Source: Firmicutes bacterium HGW-Firmicutes-15
Lineage (GTDB): Bacteria > Bacillota > Syntrophomonadia > Syntrophomonadales > Syntrophomonadaceae
Reading direction: 5' to 3'
Assembly: GCA_002840245.1 (NCBI GenBank)
Contig: PHAA01000002.1
Span: forward strand, 62,001-126,000
Length of the DNA: 64,000 nt
Position 1 is the first letter of the stretch. Every line of letters begins with the position of its first letter. The translations under genes and the position numbers were made by a program. Below are positions 8,786 through 16,862 of this stretch, in pieces. A model generated the notes under the pieces. That model was not told the origin of the DNA and did not search any database. It saw only the letters and a program-made list of their open reading frames with translations.

Positions 8786-9310
8786 ATGAAAATTTTAAGG
8801 AGATATTGGTTTTTTGAAGTGATGATAGCAGTAATGCTGGTTATCGTATTTGTAAACCACGGTTTGGCAATAAAAGCTGCCGGGATAACTACCTACACCC
8901 TAAAAGAAATGGCATTGGTCATTCCTCCTATATTCATTCTCTTGGGTCTTCTGGATTTATGGGTTCCTCGGGAAACCATGATTAAGTATATGGGTGAGGG
9001 ATCGGGGACTAAGGGAGTTATCCTCGCTTTTATCTTGGGGTCTGCCGCAGCTGGCCCGCTATATGGGGCTTTTCCGGTAGCCGGTATGCTTATGTCCAAA
9101 GGGGCCAAATTCAGCAACATCTTAATTTTCATAGGTGCTTGGTCTACTACTAAAATCCCCATGTTTCTATTTGAAATGGCAGCCTTGGGAAGCAAATTTG
9201 CCATCACCAGGTTACTGATTGATATACCCGGAGTAATTATTTTGGCATATATCCTGTCAGCGATGCTTGGAAAAGAAGAAATAAAAAGGATATACAGCCG
9301 GTTGCTGTAA
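8786..9310 (+). CDS. half-size permease, second half
   Basis: A 174-residue membrane protein with about five hydrophobic helices. The segment GSAAAGPLYGAFPVAGMLM mirrors the paired motif of the first half-size permease, and IGAWSTTKIPMFLFEMAALG follows. The two halves flank a repeat element and probably work together. The function is transport, with the substrate unknown. The start at 8786 has a weak ribosome binding site, AGATGGGAAT. Confidence 0.75.
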   Translation: MKILRRYWFFEVMIAVMLVIVFVNHGLAIKAAGITTYTLKEMALVIPPIFILLGLLDLWVPRETMIKYMGEGSGTKGVILAFILGSAAAGPLYGAFPVAGMLMSKGAKFSNILIFIGAWSTTKIPMFLFEMAALGSKFAITRLLIDIPGVIILAYILSAMLGKEEIKRIYSRLL

Positions 9311-9345
9311 ATTTATTTCTTAAGCCGACCTCTTCTGGATTGGCG

Positions 9346-9375
9346 GTATATTGTTACTCTATGACGGAGACAATA
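9346..9375 (+). promoter_or_regulatory. sigma-F-type promoter upstream of spoIVB
   Basis: GTATA (9346-9350), 15 bases, then GGAGACAATA (9366-9375) fits the published sigma-F consensus GYATA-N15-GGNRANAHTR at every position. spoIVB of Bacillus is read by sigma-F and sigma-G, which agrees. The start would fall about 10 bases before the ribosome binding site. Confidence 0.6.
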
Positions 9376-9405
9376 TACTGAACCAATTATCGGGAGGGAA
9401 AAGAT

Positions 9406-10782
9406 TTGCAGAAAATTCGCCCAGCCATCGGAATTTTACTATCCTTTCTATTTATTGCCCTATGTCTTACCCCGCAAGTTAAAGCCGTCCTTGTTCTGCC
9501 ATCTAACCAGAGAATGGTAGTGGGGGAAACCAGCCTTATTAATATCGATCTTCCCAGCAAACTACAAGAAAAGATAGAAATGAAGGTAATGGGTCCTTCA
9601 CGCAGCGTATTTGCTGCCCAGGAAGACCCCACTGTCACGGTTACCCGGCGCACATCTGGTTATGAAATCGTTGCGTTAAAGCCTGGCAAAGCTGATGTAA
9701 AGCTTAATTTATGGGGTTACATACCAATAAAATCTATTGAGATAGAAGCAGTTCCTACCCGAAGGGTCGTGCTGGGGGGGCATTCCATAGGTGTTTTTCT
9801 GCAATCACGGGGTATTATGGTGGTAGGTTTTGCTCCGGTAATGGCGGGGAACGGCGATAAACTTTATCCGGGACGTGACCAGGGTATCGAGATGGGGGAC
9901 TTAATCCTAAAGGTAGATGAGCAGGAAGTATCGACCGAAACTGAGCTGGCTAAACTTATTGATAGCAAAGCGGAAAGCGGAGTACAGTTAAGTATAGAAA
10001 GAAGTGGTAAGGATATGACAATTCCAGTGAAACCAGTTCACTGCCCAGAAACGGATCGTTTCAGGATTGGTCTCTATGTGCGTGATGGAGTGGTGGGGGT
10101 AGGGACTTTGACATTCTGGGATCCGGAGACGCGAGGGTACGCAGCCCTAGGGCATATTATTGTTGATGCTGACACTAAACAGGGAATTAGTGTCCTCAAG
10201 GGAAGGGTTGTAAGTGCTTCTATCCAGACAATCAAACCGGGAAGACCTGGCCGGCCCGGTGAGAAGATAGGGGTTTTCAATGATAAAGGCATGGTAGCTG
10301 GCAATATAATTAAAAATTCAGCCTGCGGTATATTTGGTCAGACTGATAAAGAATTGAATAACCCACTAAGTAATTATACGACTGAGGTTGCTTATGCTCA
10401 TCAAGTAAAAACGGGACCCGCCGAAATACTGACGGTAGTAAATGGCGACGATATCGAAAAATTCGCCATAGAAATAGAGAAGGTTTATTCACCGCGACAG
10501 AACGGCAAAGACATGATTATCAAGGTCACCGACCCACGCCTCCTGACTCTAACGGGAGGCATTGTGCAGGGGATGAGCGGCAGCCCTATCGTACAAGATA
10601 ATCGGATCATAGGTGCGGTTACACACGTTTTTTTAAATGACCCTCAGTCAGGTTATGGAATCTTTATGGATAATATTTTGTCGGAGATGCCTAAGCAAAG
10701 TCCTGTTACGAAAAAAGTTTCGACAAATTTCAGGGAACTAAAGATCCCTAAGATTGCATGCGGAATAAACTTTGGGCTGTAA
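9406..10782 (+). CDS. spoIVB: SpoIVB serine peptidase
   Basis: A 458-residue forespore protease that crosses the inner forespore membrane and triggers sigma-K activation by cutting SpoIVFA. An N-terminal hydrophobic segment (about residues 5-27) anchors or secretes it. A PDZ domain follows at about residues 110-205 (SRGIMVVGFAPV to the VDEQEVSTETELAKL region). The S55 peptidase domain has the histidine motif YAALGHIIVDADT and the serine motif GMSGSPIVQ (Ser391-Ser393). Translation starts at TTG 9406 with GGGAGGG upstream. It is followed by spo0A as in Bacillus. Confidence 0.97.
   Translation: MQKIRPAIGILLSFLFIALCLTPQVKAVLVLPSNQRMVVGETSLINIDLPSKLQEKIEMKVMGPSRSVFAAQEDPTVTVTRRTSGYEIVALKPGKADVKLNLWGYIPIKSIEIEAVPTRRVVLGGHSIGVFLQSRGIMVVGFAPVMAGNGDKLYPGRDQGIEMGDLILKVDEQEVSTETELAKLIDSKAESGVQLSIERSGKDMTIPVKPVHCPETDRFRIGLYVRDGVVGVGTLTFWDPETRGYAALGHIIVDADTKQGISVLKGRVVSASIQTIKPGRPGRPGEKIGVFNDKGMVAGNIIKNSACGIFGQTDKELNNPLSNYTTEVAYAHQVKTGPAEILTVVNGDDIEKFAIEIEKVYSPRQNGKDMIIKVTDPRLLTLTGGIVQGMSGSPIVQDNRIIGAVTHVFLNDPQSGYGIFMDNILSEMPKQSPVTKKVSTNFRELKIPKIACGINFGL
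10718..10727. promoter_or_regulatory. 0A-box-like sequence inside the spoIVB 3' end
   Basis: The reverse strand reads TTTGTCGAAA, a perfect match to the Spo0A box (TTTGTCRAA), 233 bases before the spo0A start. It could take part in autoregulation, but one box in coding DNA may be chance. Confidence 0.3.
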
Positions 10783-10874
10783 AATCCTTCCTGACTACTA
10801 GTGTATTTATGTATTAAGGTGGATCTTTATAGGAGGGAATGGAATATAATCGCTCAATTTGGTGAAAGTAAAAA

Positions 10875-10902
10875 AGAGGAAAAATTTACCCTACCGTCGA
10901 AA
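10875..10902 (+). promoter_or_regulatory. sigma-H-type promoter upstream of spo0A
   Basis: AGAGGAAAA (10875-10883), 12 bases, then GTCGAAA (10896-10902) matches the sigma-H pattern RNAGGAWWW-N11/12-RNNGAAT with one mismatch. spo0A has a sigma-H promoter in Bacillus. Confidence 0.55.
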
Positions 10903-10959
10903 AGCGTTAATATATTAAATATATAAGCAATATAAAGGGATGAGGAGGGATTAGTCTTA

Positions 10960-11760
10960 ATGATTGATGAAAGGGATCAAATCAAAGTCCTGGTGGCGGA
11001 TGACAATCGAGAATTTTGCAGTATCCTAAAAGATTACTTTACTAACGAACCCGAATTTGAGATCGTAGATATCTGTTCTAATGGTATGGAAGTTCTGGAT
11101 GTTTTAGCTAAAAAGGAAGTAGAGGTATTAATTCTGGATTTGATAATGCCCTATATGGATGGGATAGGCGTTCTGGAAAAAATCGATGCATTAAACCTGA
11201 ATCCCCGTCCTAAAATTATTATCCTAACCGCTTTTGGACAAGAGAATATTACCCAGAAGGCAGAACAGCTAGGAGCTGATTATTATATCTTGAAACCTTT
11301 CAATCTGCAAGTTCTGGGTGACCGGGTGAGACAGGTAGCTAGAGATATTAGACCATCTATAGAAAAGCGCAGTTCGGCAGCGGCTGCAATGCCTAACCGA
11401 ATTCCTAAAAATCTGGAAGTTGAAGTTACCCGTATAATTCACGAAATCGGTGTGCCGGCTCACGTTAAGGGGTATCAATATCTTCGTGCTGCTATTATGC
11501 TAGTAACAGAAGAGATTAACTATCTCGGAGCGGTTACCAAGGAATTGTATCCGACCATTGCGAAAAAGTATGATACTACTCCCAGCAGGGTAGAACGGGC
11601 TATACGCCATGCTATAGAACTCGCCTGGGATAGAGGAGATATGGACAGGATTAATAAATTCTTTGGCTATACAATCAACGGGGAAAAGGGCAAGCCTACC
11701 AATTCAGAGTTTATCGCTATCATAGCTGATAAATTAAGGCTGGAGGCCAAAGCAGGTTAA
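10960..11760 (+). CDS. spo0A: stage 0 sporulation protein A
   Basis: A 266-residue master regulator of sporulation entry. The receiver domain (residues 8-125) has the acidic pair Asp14-Asp15, the phosphoacceptor Asp60 in [12 protein letters not shown] and the lysine in ILKPF. The C-terminal DNA-binding domain has the strictly conserved family region with [14 protein letters not shown] and [17 protein letters not shown] precedes the ATG. It lies directly after spoIVB, as in other spore formers, with a strong terminator about 95 bases downstream. Confidence 0.98.
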   Translation: MIDERDQIKVLVADDNREFCSILKDYFTNEPEFEIVDICSNGMEVLDVLAKKEVEVLILDLIMPYMDGIGVLEKIDALNLNPRPKIIILTAFGQENITQKAEQLGADYYILKPFNLQVLGDRVRQVARDIRPSIEKRSSAAAAMPNRIPKNLEVEVTRIIHEIGVPAHVKGYQYLRAAIMLVTEEINYLGAVTKELYPTIAKKYDTTPSRVERAIRHAIELAWDRGDMDRINKFFGYTINGEKGKPTNSEFIAIIADKLRLEAKAG

Positions 11761-11856
11761 ACAGGAAATTTACGGGGTTTATTTATGACCCTGAGGCGAT
11801 AGATGTTGTGAATGGGACTTATTTATACCAACTAATGTTTTAATAATATGCCAACT

Positions 11857-11911
11857 AATACCCCTTATTTATTAGTCATCAAAAACTAATATGTGGGGGG
11901 TATTTTTTTAT
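11857..11911 (+). terminator. spo0A terminator
   Basis: The arms AATACCCC...ATTAGT and ACTAAT...GGGGTATT form a long interrupted stem closed by a short A-rich loop and followed by seven or more T residues. It stands about 95 bases after the spo0A stop. Confidence 0.8.
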
Positions 11912-12003
11912 GATTGATGACCTGGATTATCATCCGAAAACTTCATTCTTTATTGTACCAGTAAAAACTTAGCAAAACCCATGATAAATTATGAGTCAAT
12001 TGT

Positions 12004-12042
12004 AACCACCGATTTATTGGTAAGTAAATAGGTGGTTTTTTA
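12004..12042 (+). terminator. intrinsic terminator between spo0A and the stalk-domain gene
   Basis: AACCACC plus ATTTA pair with TAAAT plus AGGTGGTT, followed by a T run. No gene lies between it and the spo0A terminator about 90 bases upstream. Confidence 0.7.
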
Positions 12043-12143
12043 TATGTGCGTCTGTGAACGGGGCTAGAAGGGAAATTAAATCTGGCACTTATTCGTGAAA
12101 GTCATATTACTGTTTGTCCACTCATAGAATAGCTTTAAAACAG

Positions 12144-12175
12144 ATCCCTAATATGCAAGACGGTTGGGGATTTTT
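12144..12175 (+). terminator. terminator or attenuator 31 bases before the stalk-domain gene
   Basis: ATCCCTAA (12144-12151) pairs with TTGGGGAT (12164-12171) through one G-T pair, followed by TTTTT. Its position just before the start codon makes leader attenuation possible. Confidence 0.5.
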
Positions 12176-12205
12176 AATTAGGGTTATTTGGGGGAGGGAC
12201 AGCAA

Positions 12206-12979
12206 ATGAAAAAGATAACAATGGTTATAATTCTGAGCTTCATGATGCTAGTAGGGTTTGCCAGCGTGGCTTCGGCTGAGGTCAGGGTGGTAATCGAAGG
12301 TAAAGGTGACGAGTATCCGCATTACCTTGAACTGAATGTATCACCGATAATTGAAAATGGAAGCTCTCTGGTTCCTATGCGTGCCATTGCGGAAGACCTC
12401 GGATTCCAAGTGGACTGGGACCCTGCCACAGCGGGAATTACCTTAAAGGGTAATGAAAAGCTAATACAAATGAACATAGGCAGCCAACAAGCTCTAGTTA
12501 ATTCAATTCCTATTAATATGTCTTTAGCACCCCGGATTATTGAAAGCAGAACCATGGTTCCCCTGCGTTTTATATCCGAGTCCCTTGGCTATTTTGTAGA
12601 ATACAGTACTGCCTGGAATAATATGGCCCAGATATTCATTACTCCCTATACCTTAATTAGTGATTCCGAATTAGCTGGGGTGAACTATACGAATTTCAGC
12701 CAACTACCCGATGATTCATCAGGTATGAATGGGATTGTCAAGCTGCATCTAAAGAAAGATGGGTTGATATCAGGGAGTATTCAGCTGAGCAGTTCAATCA
12801 AGGACGTCTTACAGGTATACGGGGTTCCCAGGAGCCCGTATCGAAATCTCAATTACCCTGCTGATTGGTCAGGAAAATTAATCTATTGGGGCACTTTTGT
12901 ACCGCAAAGCGGTATGGGTACATTTCTGGAGTTTAGTTTTGACCGGGGAGTGCTAAGCGATCTTACTGTTAGTTATTAA
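12206..12979 (+). CDS. secreted protein with copper amine oxidase-type stalk domain
   Basis: A 257-residue exported protein. Residues 1-25 form a signal peptide (MKK, hydrophobic core, cleavage near SVASA-EV). Residues 35-145 fit the copper amine oxidase N-terminal-like stalk domain (PF07833), with its two characteristic repeats NGSSLVPMRAIAEDLG and ESRTMVPLRFISESLG. The C-terminal 100 residues are not recognised. Such domains are common in cell-surface proteins of Clostridia and carry no copper chemistry. ATG 12206 was chosen because GGGGGAGGG lies upstream and the signal peptide starts there. Confidence 0.85.
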   Translation: MKKITMVIILSFMMLVGFASVASAEVRVVIEGKGDEYPHYLELNVSPIIENGSSLVPMRAIAEDLGFQVDWDPATAGITLKGNEKLIQMNIGSQQALVNSIPINMSLAPRIIESRTMVPLRFISESLGYFVEYSTAWNNMAQIFITPYTLISDSELAGVNYTNFSQLPDDSSGMNGIVKLHLKKDGLISGSIQLSSSIKDVLQVYGVPRSPYRNLNYPADWSGKLIYWGTFVPQSGMGTFLEFSFDRGVLSDLTVSY

Positions 12980-12994
12980 ATAAACATGTCATTT

Positions 12995-13050
12995 AATGCC
13001 TCTTATTTTTTGATTTAGAGAAAAACAAAAAATAAGAGGCATTCTTTTGT
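12995..13050 (+). terminator. long-stem terminator after the stalk-domain gene
   Basis: AATGCCTCTTATTTTTTG (12995-13012) is repeated exactly inverted at 13026-13043, an 18-bp stem with a 13-base loop and a T-rich tail. Confidence 0.85.
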
Positions 13051-13262
13051 GTGATTTATTAAAACGAACTAAGGCATTCATAGGGCGGGATTATTATGGT
13101 TAATGTGATATGATAATATTGATTTTATAATTATAATGTGGGAATAATTCATATATATCGCATTTTAAGTATTCCAGGTTCGATACTTTACAGTTGAGAT
13201 GAAATATACATTTAATAGAGAGCAAAATTTGACCGGCAGGCGATGGTAAAAGGGGGATATTC

Positions 13263-14384
13263 ATGATCAATAGGGAGAGACTGGTAGAGAGTTTCATCAA
13301 AATGGTAGAGGTGGCATCAGTTTCCGGAAAGGAAGGATTGTTCAGGGACTTGCTCAAGGCGGAGTTTTTGCTCCGGGGACTGGAAATTGAAGAAGATGGA
13401 GCTGGAACAATCTTAAATGGAGAATCAGGTAACCTGTTGGTGAAAATTCCTGGGACGGTTACAGTTCCTGCACTTCTATTGGCTACGCATATCGATACAG
13501 TAGTACCTGGTATAGGCATAAAAGCCATCCGAGGTCAGGACGATGTGATAAGGAGTGACGGTAATACCATACTGGGTTCTGATGATAAGGCAGGCATCGC
13601 AGCGATTCTAGAAGCCTATGACGTAATTGTGGAAAAACGCCTAGATCATCCCCCACTCGAATTGCTTTTTACGGTTAGTGAAGAACAGGGACTCCTGGGT
13701 GCCAAGAACTTTGATTACTCTCGCTTGGAAGCCCGGAAGGGTTATGTGCTGGACAGTGGAGGGGCACCGGGTACCATTGTTATTAAGTCTCCCTGCCAGA
13801 ATGAGATAGAATACCGGGTATATGGTCAGGCAGCACATGCGGGCATCAATCCCGAGGATGGAATAAATTCCATTGGCCTAATGGCAAAAGCCTTAGCTGT
13901 AATGCCATGTGGTAGAATCGACGATGAGACCACCTGTAACTTTGGAATTATTGAAGGGGGCATAGCTCGCAATATCGTGGCCCCAAGTTGTCGGCTAAAA
14001 GGTGAGGCACGTAGCTTGAGCCGCAGTAAGCTGGATCAGCTTACTGCAGAACTGTGTGGCATTTTCGAAGCGGAAGTCGCGAAAAATGGTGGAAGATGCG
14101 AGGTTGATGTAGTGCTTCTCTACCCTGAGATTACTCTGCAACCTGATGAAGAAGTTATCAGGTTGGCTGTCAGAGCGGCAGACAAGATAGGTTTGACAAC
14201 CGAACTGATGAGTACGGGTGGGGGGAGCGATGCCAGCATCATTAATGGGAATAATATACGTTGCGCAAACCTTGGTATTGGTATGAGCGCAGTTCATACT
14301 ACGGAAGAATTTATCCGAGTGGAGGATTTGGTCAATGATGCCCGCTTGGTTTTAAGCATTATTCAAGAAGCAAGCAGACTTTAA
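13263..14384 (+). CDS. M20-family metallopeptidase (peptidase T-like)
   Basis: A 373-residue zinc-dependent amino- or tripeptidase. The metal-binding motif is ATHIDTV (His76, Asp78), followed by GSDDKAGIA, the catalytic glutamate pair in VSEEQGLLGAKN, the aspartate in VLDSGG and a C-terminal GGGSDASI segment. A dimerisation lid domain lies between about residues 180 and 290. The ATG at 13263 follows AAAAGGGGG. It is monocistronic and converges on a tiny gene on the other strand. The exact peptide specificity is unknown. Confidence 0.88.
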   Translation: MINRERLVESFIKMVEVASVSGKEGLFRDLLKAEFLLRGLEIEEDGAGTILNGESGNLLVKIPGTVTVPALLLATHIDTVVPGIGIKAIRGQDDVIRSDGNTILGSDDKAGIAAILEAYDVIVEKRLDHPPLELLFTVSEEQGLLGAKNFDYSRLEARKGYVLDSGGAPGTIVIKSPCQNEIEYRVYGQAAHAGINPEDGINSIGLMAKALAVMPCGRIDDETTCNFGIIEGGIARNIVAPSCRLKGEARSLSRSKLDQLTAELCGIFEAEVAKNGGRCEVDVVLLYPEITLQPDEEVIRLAVRAADKIGLTTELMSTGGGSDASIINGNNIRCANLGIGMSAVHTTEEFIRVEDLVNDARLVLSIIQEASRL

Positions 14385-14399
14385 TATACCTGTCAGGGG

Positions 14400-14525
14400 T
14401 CAGTTTAAGTGTAGTTTGATAAATTCTTTCAGGGTTGTGTCAGACGGATAGTCTGAAAAGATATTAAGGATGTCTTTGACTTGACCAAAAAAATATACGC
14501 TCTGTTCTTGGAACAATATTTCCAT
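14400..14525 (-). CDS. 41-residue protein resembling MciZ, a sporulation inhibitor of FtsZ
   Basis: ATG at 14525-14523 with GAGGTGAT five bases upstream, 41 codons, stop at 14402-14400. From memory of Bacillus subtilis MciZ (40 residues), Val10, Gly14, Ile19 and Tyr26 fall at identical positions without gaps, an acidic residue occupies position 18, and a hydrophobic C-terminal helix follows. Arg20, needed for FtsZ binding in Bacillus, is leucine here. A sigma-E-like promoter lies upstream, and Bacillus mciZ depends on sigma-E. The gene is divergent from nudF, in a neighbourhood (spoIIM, yqzK, xerD) syntenic with that of Bacillus mciZ as I recall it. Small size makes chance similarity possible. 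Confidence 0.55.
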   Translation of the reverse strand: MEILFQEQSVYFFGQVKDILNIFSDYPSDTTLKEFIKLHLN

Positions 14526-14544
14526 GTTTTATCACCTCAAACCA

Positions 14545-14573
14545 AGCTTATGCAGTTGATGGAAAATATATGC
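14545..14573 (-). promoter_or_regulatory. sigma-E-like promoter of the MciZ-like gene
   Basis: On the minus strand GCATATA (14573-14567), 14 bases, CATAAGCT (14552-14545) compares with the sigma-E consensus KMATATT-N14-CATACANT at 6/7 and 6/8 positions. The start would lie around 14538, immediately before the ribosome binding site. Confidence 0.45.
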
Positions 14574-14590
14574 AGGAGGAATGGAAAAAG

Positions 14591-15142
14591 ATGGATTTAA
14601 CCGAAAAGACTTTAGAGACCCGGGAAATATTTTCGGGTAGAATTATTAAAGTGCGAGTGGATACAGTTTGCCTGCCAGATGGGCAAGAGAGCACCCGGGA
14701 AGTGGTTGAACATGCTGGGGCTGTAGCAGTTGTTGCCCTGGATGGTGACAATAATATAATAATGGTTCGGCAGTATCGTAAGCCGGTGGAAATGGTACTA
14801 ACAGAGATACCGGCGGGAACAATGGAGAAGGATGAAGACCCGCTGCTGTGTGCGAAACGTGAACTAAGGGAGGAGACCGGCTTCTCAGCCGATCATTGGT
14901 ACAAGATTTTATCCTACTACAGTGCACCAGGATTCACTGATGAGTGTCTTCACCTATATCTGGCTACAGGTCTGACTGATGGAGAAATTGACCTTGACGA
15001 GGATGAGTTTGTTGAAACCGTTCACTTGCCTCTAAAAGAAGCTTGGCGTATGATCTTTGCGGGGAAAATTGTGGATGGTAAGAGTATTATTGGCATACAA
15101 TATGCTATGGGTCGGGAATCAAATAACACATTTAGTGCATAA
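14591..15142 (+). CDS. nudF: ADP-ribose pyrophosphatase (Nudix)
   Basis: A 183-residue Nudix hydrolase converting ADP-ribose to AMP and ribose 5-phosphate. The Nudix box runs from GTMEKDEDPLLCAKRELR into EETGF, with all Gly, Arg and Glu positions kept. The upstream segment MVRQYRKPVEMVLTEIPAG and the Gly-Phe-Thr-Asp-Glu region after the box are typical of NudF. ATG 14591 has AGGAGGA at 14573-14579; an earlier in-frame ATG at 14570 would overlap that site. nudF lies near spoIIM and xerD also in Bacillus. Confidence 0.92.
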   Translation: MDLTEKTLETREIFSGRIIKVRVDTVCLPDGQESTREVVEHAGAVAVVALDGDNNIIMVRQYRKPVEMVLTEIPAGTMEKDEDPLLCAKRELREETGFSADHWYKILSYYSAPGFTDECLHLYLATGLTDGEIDLDEDEFVETVHLPLKEAWRMIFAGKIVDGKSIIGIQYAMGRESNNTFSA

Positions 15143-15222
15143 CGAATTCTTAAGCTCCTCATTCAGGGGATAAACATCTATCTTTCATACGTCCTAGTAT
15201 GTTTTATTAGGAGTATCTATAA

Positions 15223-16797
15223 TTATTTCTTTCCTTTAAAAACCTTGATCCTTTTTTCATCAGGGTCAAAGTACATACTTAGCTGGCTTATATTTTCGCC
15301 TATATTTATACATTCATCCTTAATGGTTAAGCGCATGCCATGTTCCAGGCCCGAATCAATTTCAATCATGCCTTCGCCGCGTGTGGTTTTTAGTATGTTA
15401 GTAAGCAAATTGCGTTCTTGGGTACAGGCTACAAGGTCGTCGTTACATTTCATGTATTCCGGAAAGAGTTTTTGTAGTTTTACCAGGGAGTCGGGATCTG
15501 AAGTTTTCTTTTCGAGCTGCTTAATATTACGCGTAATTCGCGAAAGCTCTTTTTCAATACTAGATATTTGTTTATTTAATTCTTTGACCCAAACGTAATA
15601 ATGACTACGCTGGATGCCTTCTACTTTCAGGTGTAAGCCGTTGGAATTTTGTATCTTAGATGCTTTGATTTTTGTTTTTGCTGTTATGTTATTATTACCC
15701 ATTATTCTTCCTTTTCGTCCTTGGATTAAGACCGAGTTTCCAGCATTTATATCACAACGCATAACATATTCATTAACGACAATGTTATGACCGGCCTCCA
15801 CTACTGCCTCCTGAATAAATTTGGCCTCGACATTTTTGTGGGCTTTAATTACGGCTTTTCCCCTTCCAATTATACCTCTCTTAACAAAAATCGAACCATT
15901 ACGAGAAGTGATCTCTGCATTTTCCACTCCTCCTCTTATATCAATATCGTCATCAGCCTGAACCTTAAAACCCTCTGTTACATTACCCGTTATAAGCACT
16001 TTGCCCGGAAAATAGATGTTGCCTACAGAAAAATCCACATCCCCGTTAACGGTAAACATTTTAATAAGCGAGATTTTATTCTTATCCCAAGAAAGGGCTC
16101 CATCGTACTCTGCAATAGCTTTATCATCAATAACCAGGATACCTTTTCCCACCGGGAAGGAAGTGTCTTTACCAGGGCGAGCGGGCAATGTTTCTCCTCT
16201 TACATTATAACCCTCAACCCCTGGAGTAGCTGGAATACGTAAGCCGATAATATCACCGGCATTAACAGATACTATTTGCCCGAGTTCATAATAGTCAACT
16301 CTGCCATCTTCCAATAAGATCGGGCTTTTTTTCGATTCATGATAATACATGACTACCACGGAATCCTGTCCATCTACTGCAGAAAAACCGGCGGCTGCAT
16401 TAAACGATTTACCTGGGTTTTTGCAGGCCTTAGAGAGCGCATCTGAGTTTATCCCATAGACTACTCCGGCTTGTTTAAGCTCTAATTCTAAATCTTTCAC
16501 GGTTAAGGGAAGTTCAGAATCAGTATTTACAGTTATGGTGGCTAACATAGCATTCGAAGAGATATGAATGGTCGGTTTTTTTGGTTCAGTTTCTGGGCAA
16601 GAATTATTTTTAGAGCCAATGAATATTTCCCCATTAGGAGTTAAATGGATTTGTTGTGATAAATAGAATGGATCGATCTGAATTTGCATACGCAAAAGTT
16701 CATCAATTAAAATACTTATATCAGGAGCTGATCCGGTTAGTATCATATAAAGACCATTGTTTCTATCTATAATTTTAAAATATCTAGACGGATGCAA
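15223..16797 (-). CDS. DUF342 (FapA-family) protein
   Basis: A 524-residue cytoplasmic protein of the DUF342/FapA family, whose members have a right-handed beta-helix built from repeated Gly-Asn-rich turns. Such turns are visible here in VNGDVDFSVGNIYFPGKVLI, DIRGGVENAEI and GHNIVVNEYV. A C-terminal coiled coil (about residues 405-460) follows. Translation starts at a TTG at 16797 with GGAG upstream on its strand. It is the last gene of a group with two response regulators and a PAS kinase. The biochemical role of the family is unknown; some members take part in flagellar or polymer assembly. Confidence 0.85.
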   Translation of the reverse strand: MHPSRYFKIIDRNNGLYMILTGSAPDISILIDELLRMQIQIDPFYLSQQIHLTPNGEIFIGSKNNSCPETEPKKPTIHISSNAMLATITVNTDSELPLTVKDLELELKQAGVVYGINSDALSKACKNPGKSFNAAAGFSAVDGQDSVVVMYYHESKKSPILLEDGRVDYYELGQIVSVNAGDIIGLRIPATPGVEGYNVRGETLPARPGKDTSFPVGKGILVIDDKAIAEYDGALSWDKNKISLIKMFTVNGDVDFSVGNIYFPGKVLITGNVTEGFKVQADDDIDIRGGVENAEITSRNGSIFVKRGIIGRGKAVIKAHKNVEAKFIQEAVVEAGHNIVVNEYVMRCDINAGNSVLIQGRKGRIMGNNNITAKTKIKASKIQNSNGLHLKVEGIQRSHYYVWVKELNKQISSIEKELSRITRNIKQLEKKTSDPDSLVKLQKLFPEYMKCNDDLVACTQERNLLTNILKTTRGEGMIEIDSGLEHGMRLTIKDECINIGENISQLSMYFDPDEKRIKVFKGKK

Positions 16798-16862
16798 TTG
16801 TATTTCGCTCCTTCATTCTCGAATAATTATATAACCCAGTTCTAATTGGGGAAATATGCAAG

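Larger units (their letters stand above)
11912..12205. other. gene-free interval containing two further terminator hairpins
   Basis: No credible reading frame is seen here. It holds a second terminator at 12004-12042 and a third at 12144-12175. Their spacing suggests one or two short untranslated transcripts, or an attenuated leader of the following gene. No known riboswitch motif was recognised. Confidence 0.4.

Noticed and set aside
15787-16242. 151-codon plus-strand frame opposite the DUF342 gene
   Set aside because: The minus strand encodes a well-supported DUF342 protein over the whole stretch; the plus frame resembles no protein.
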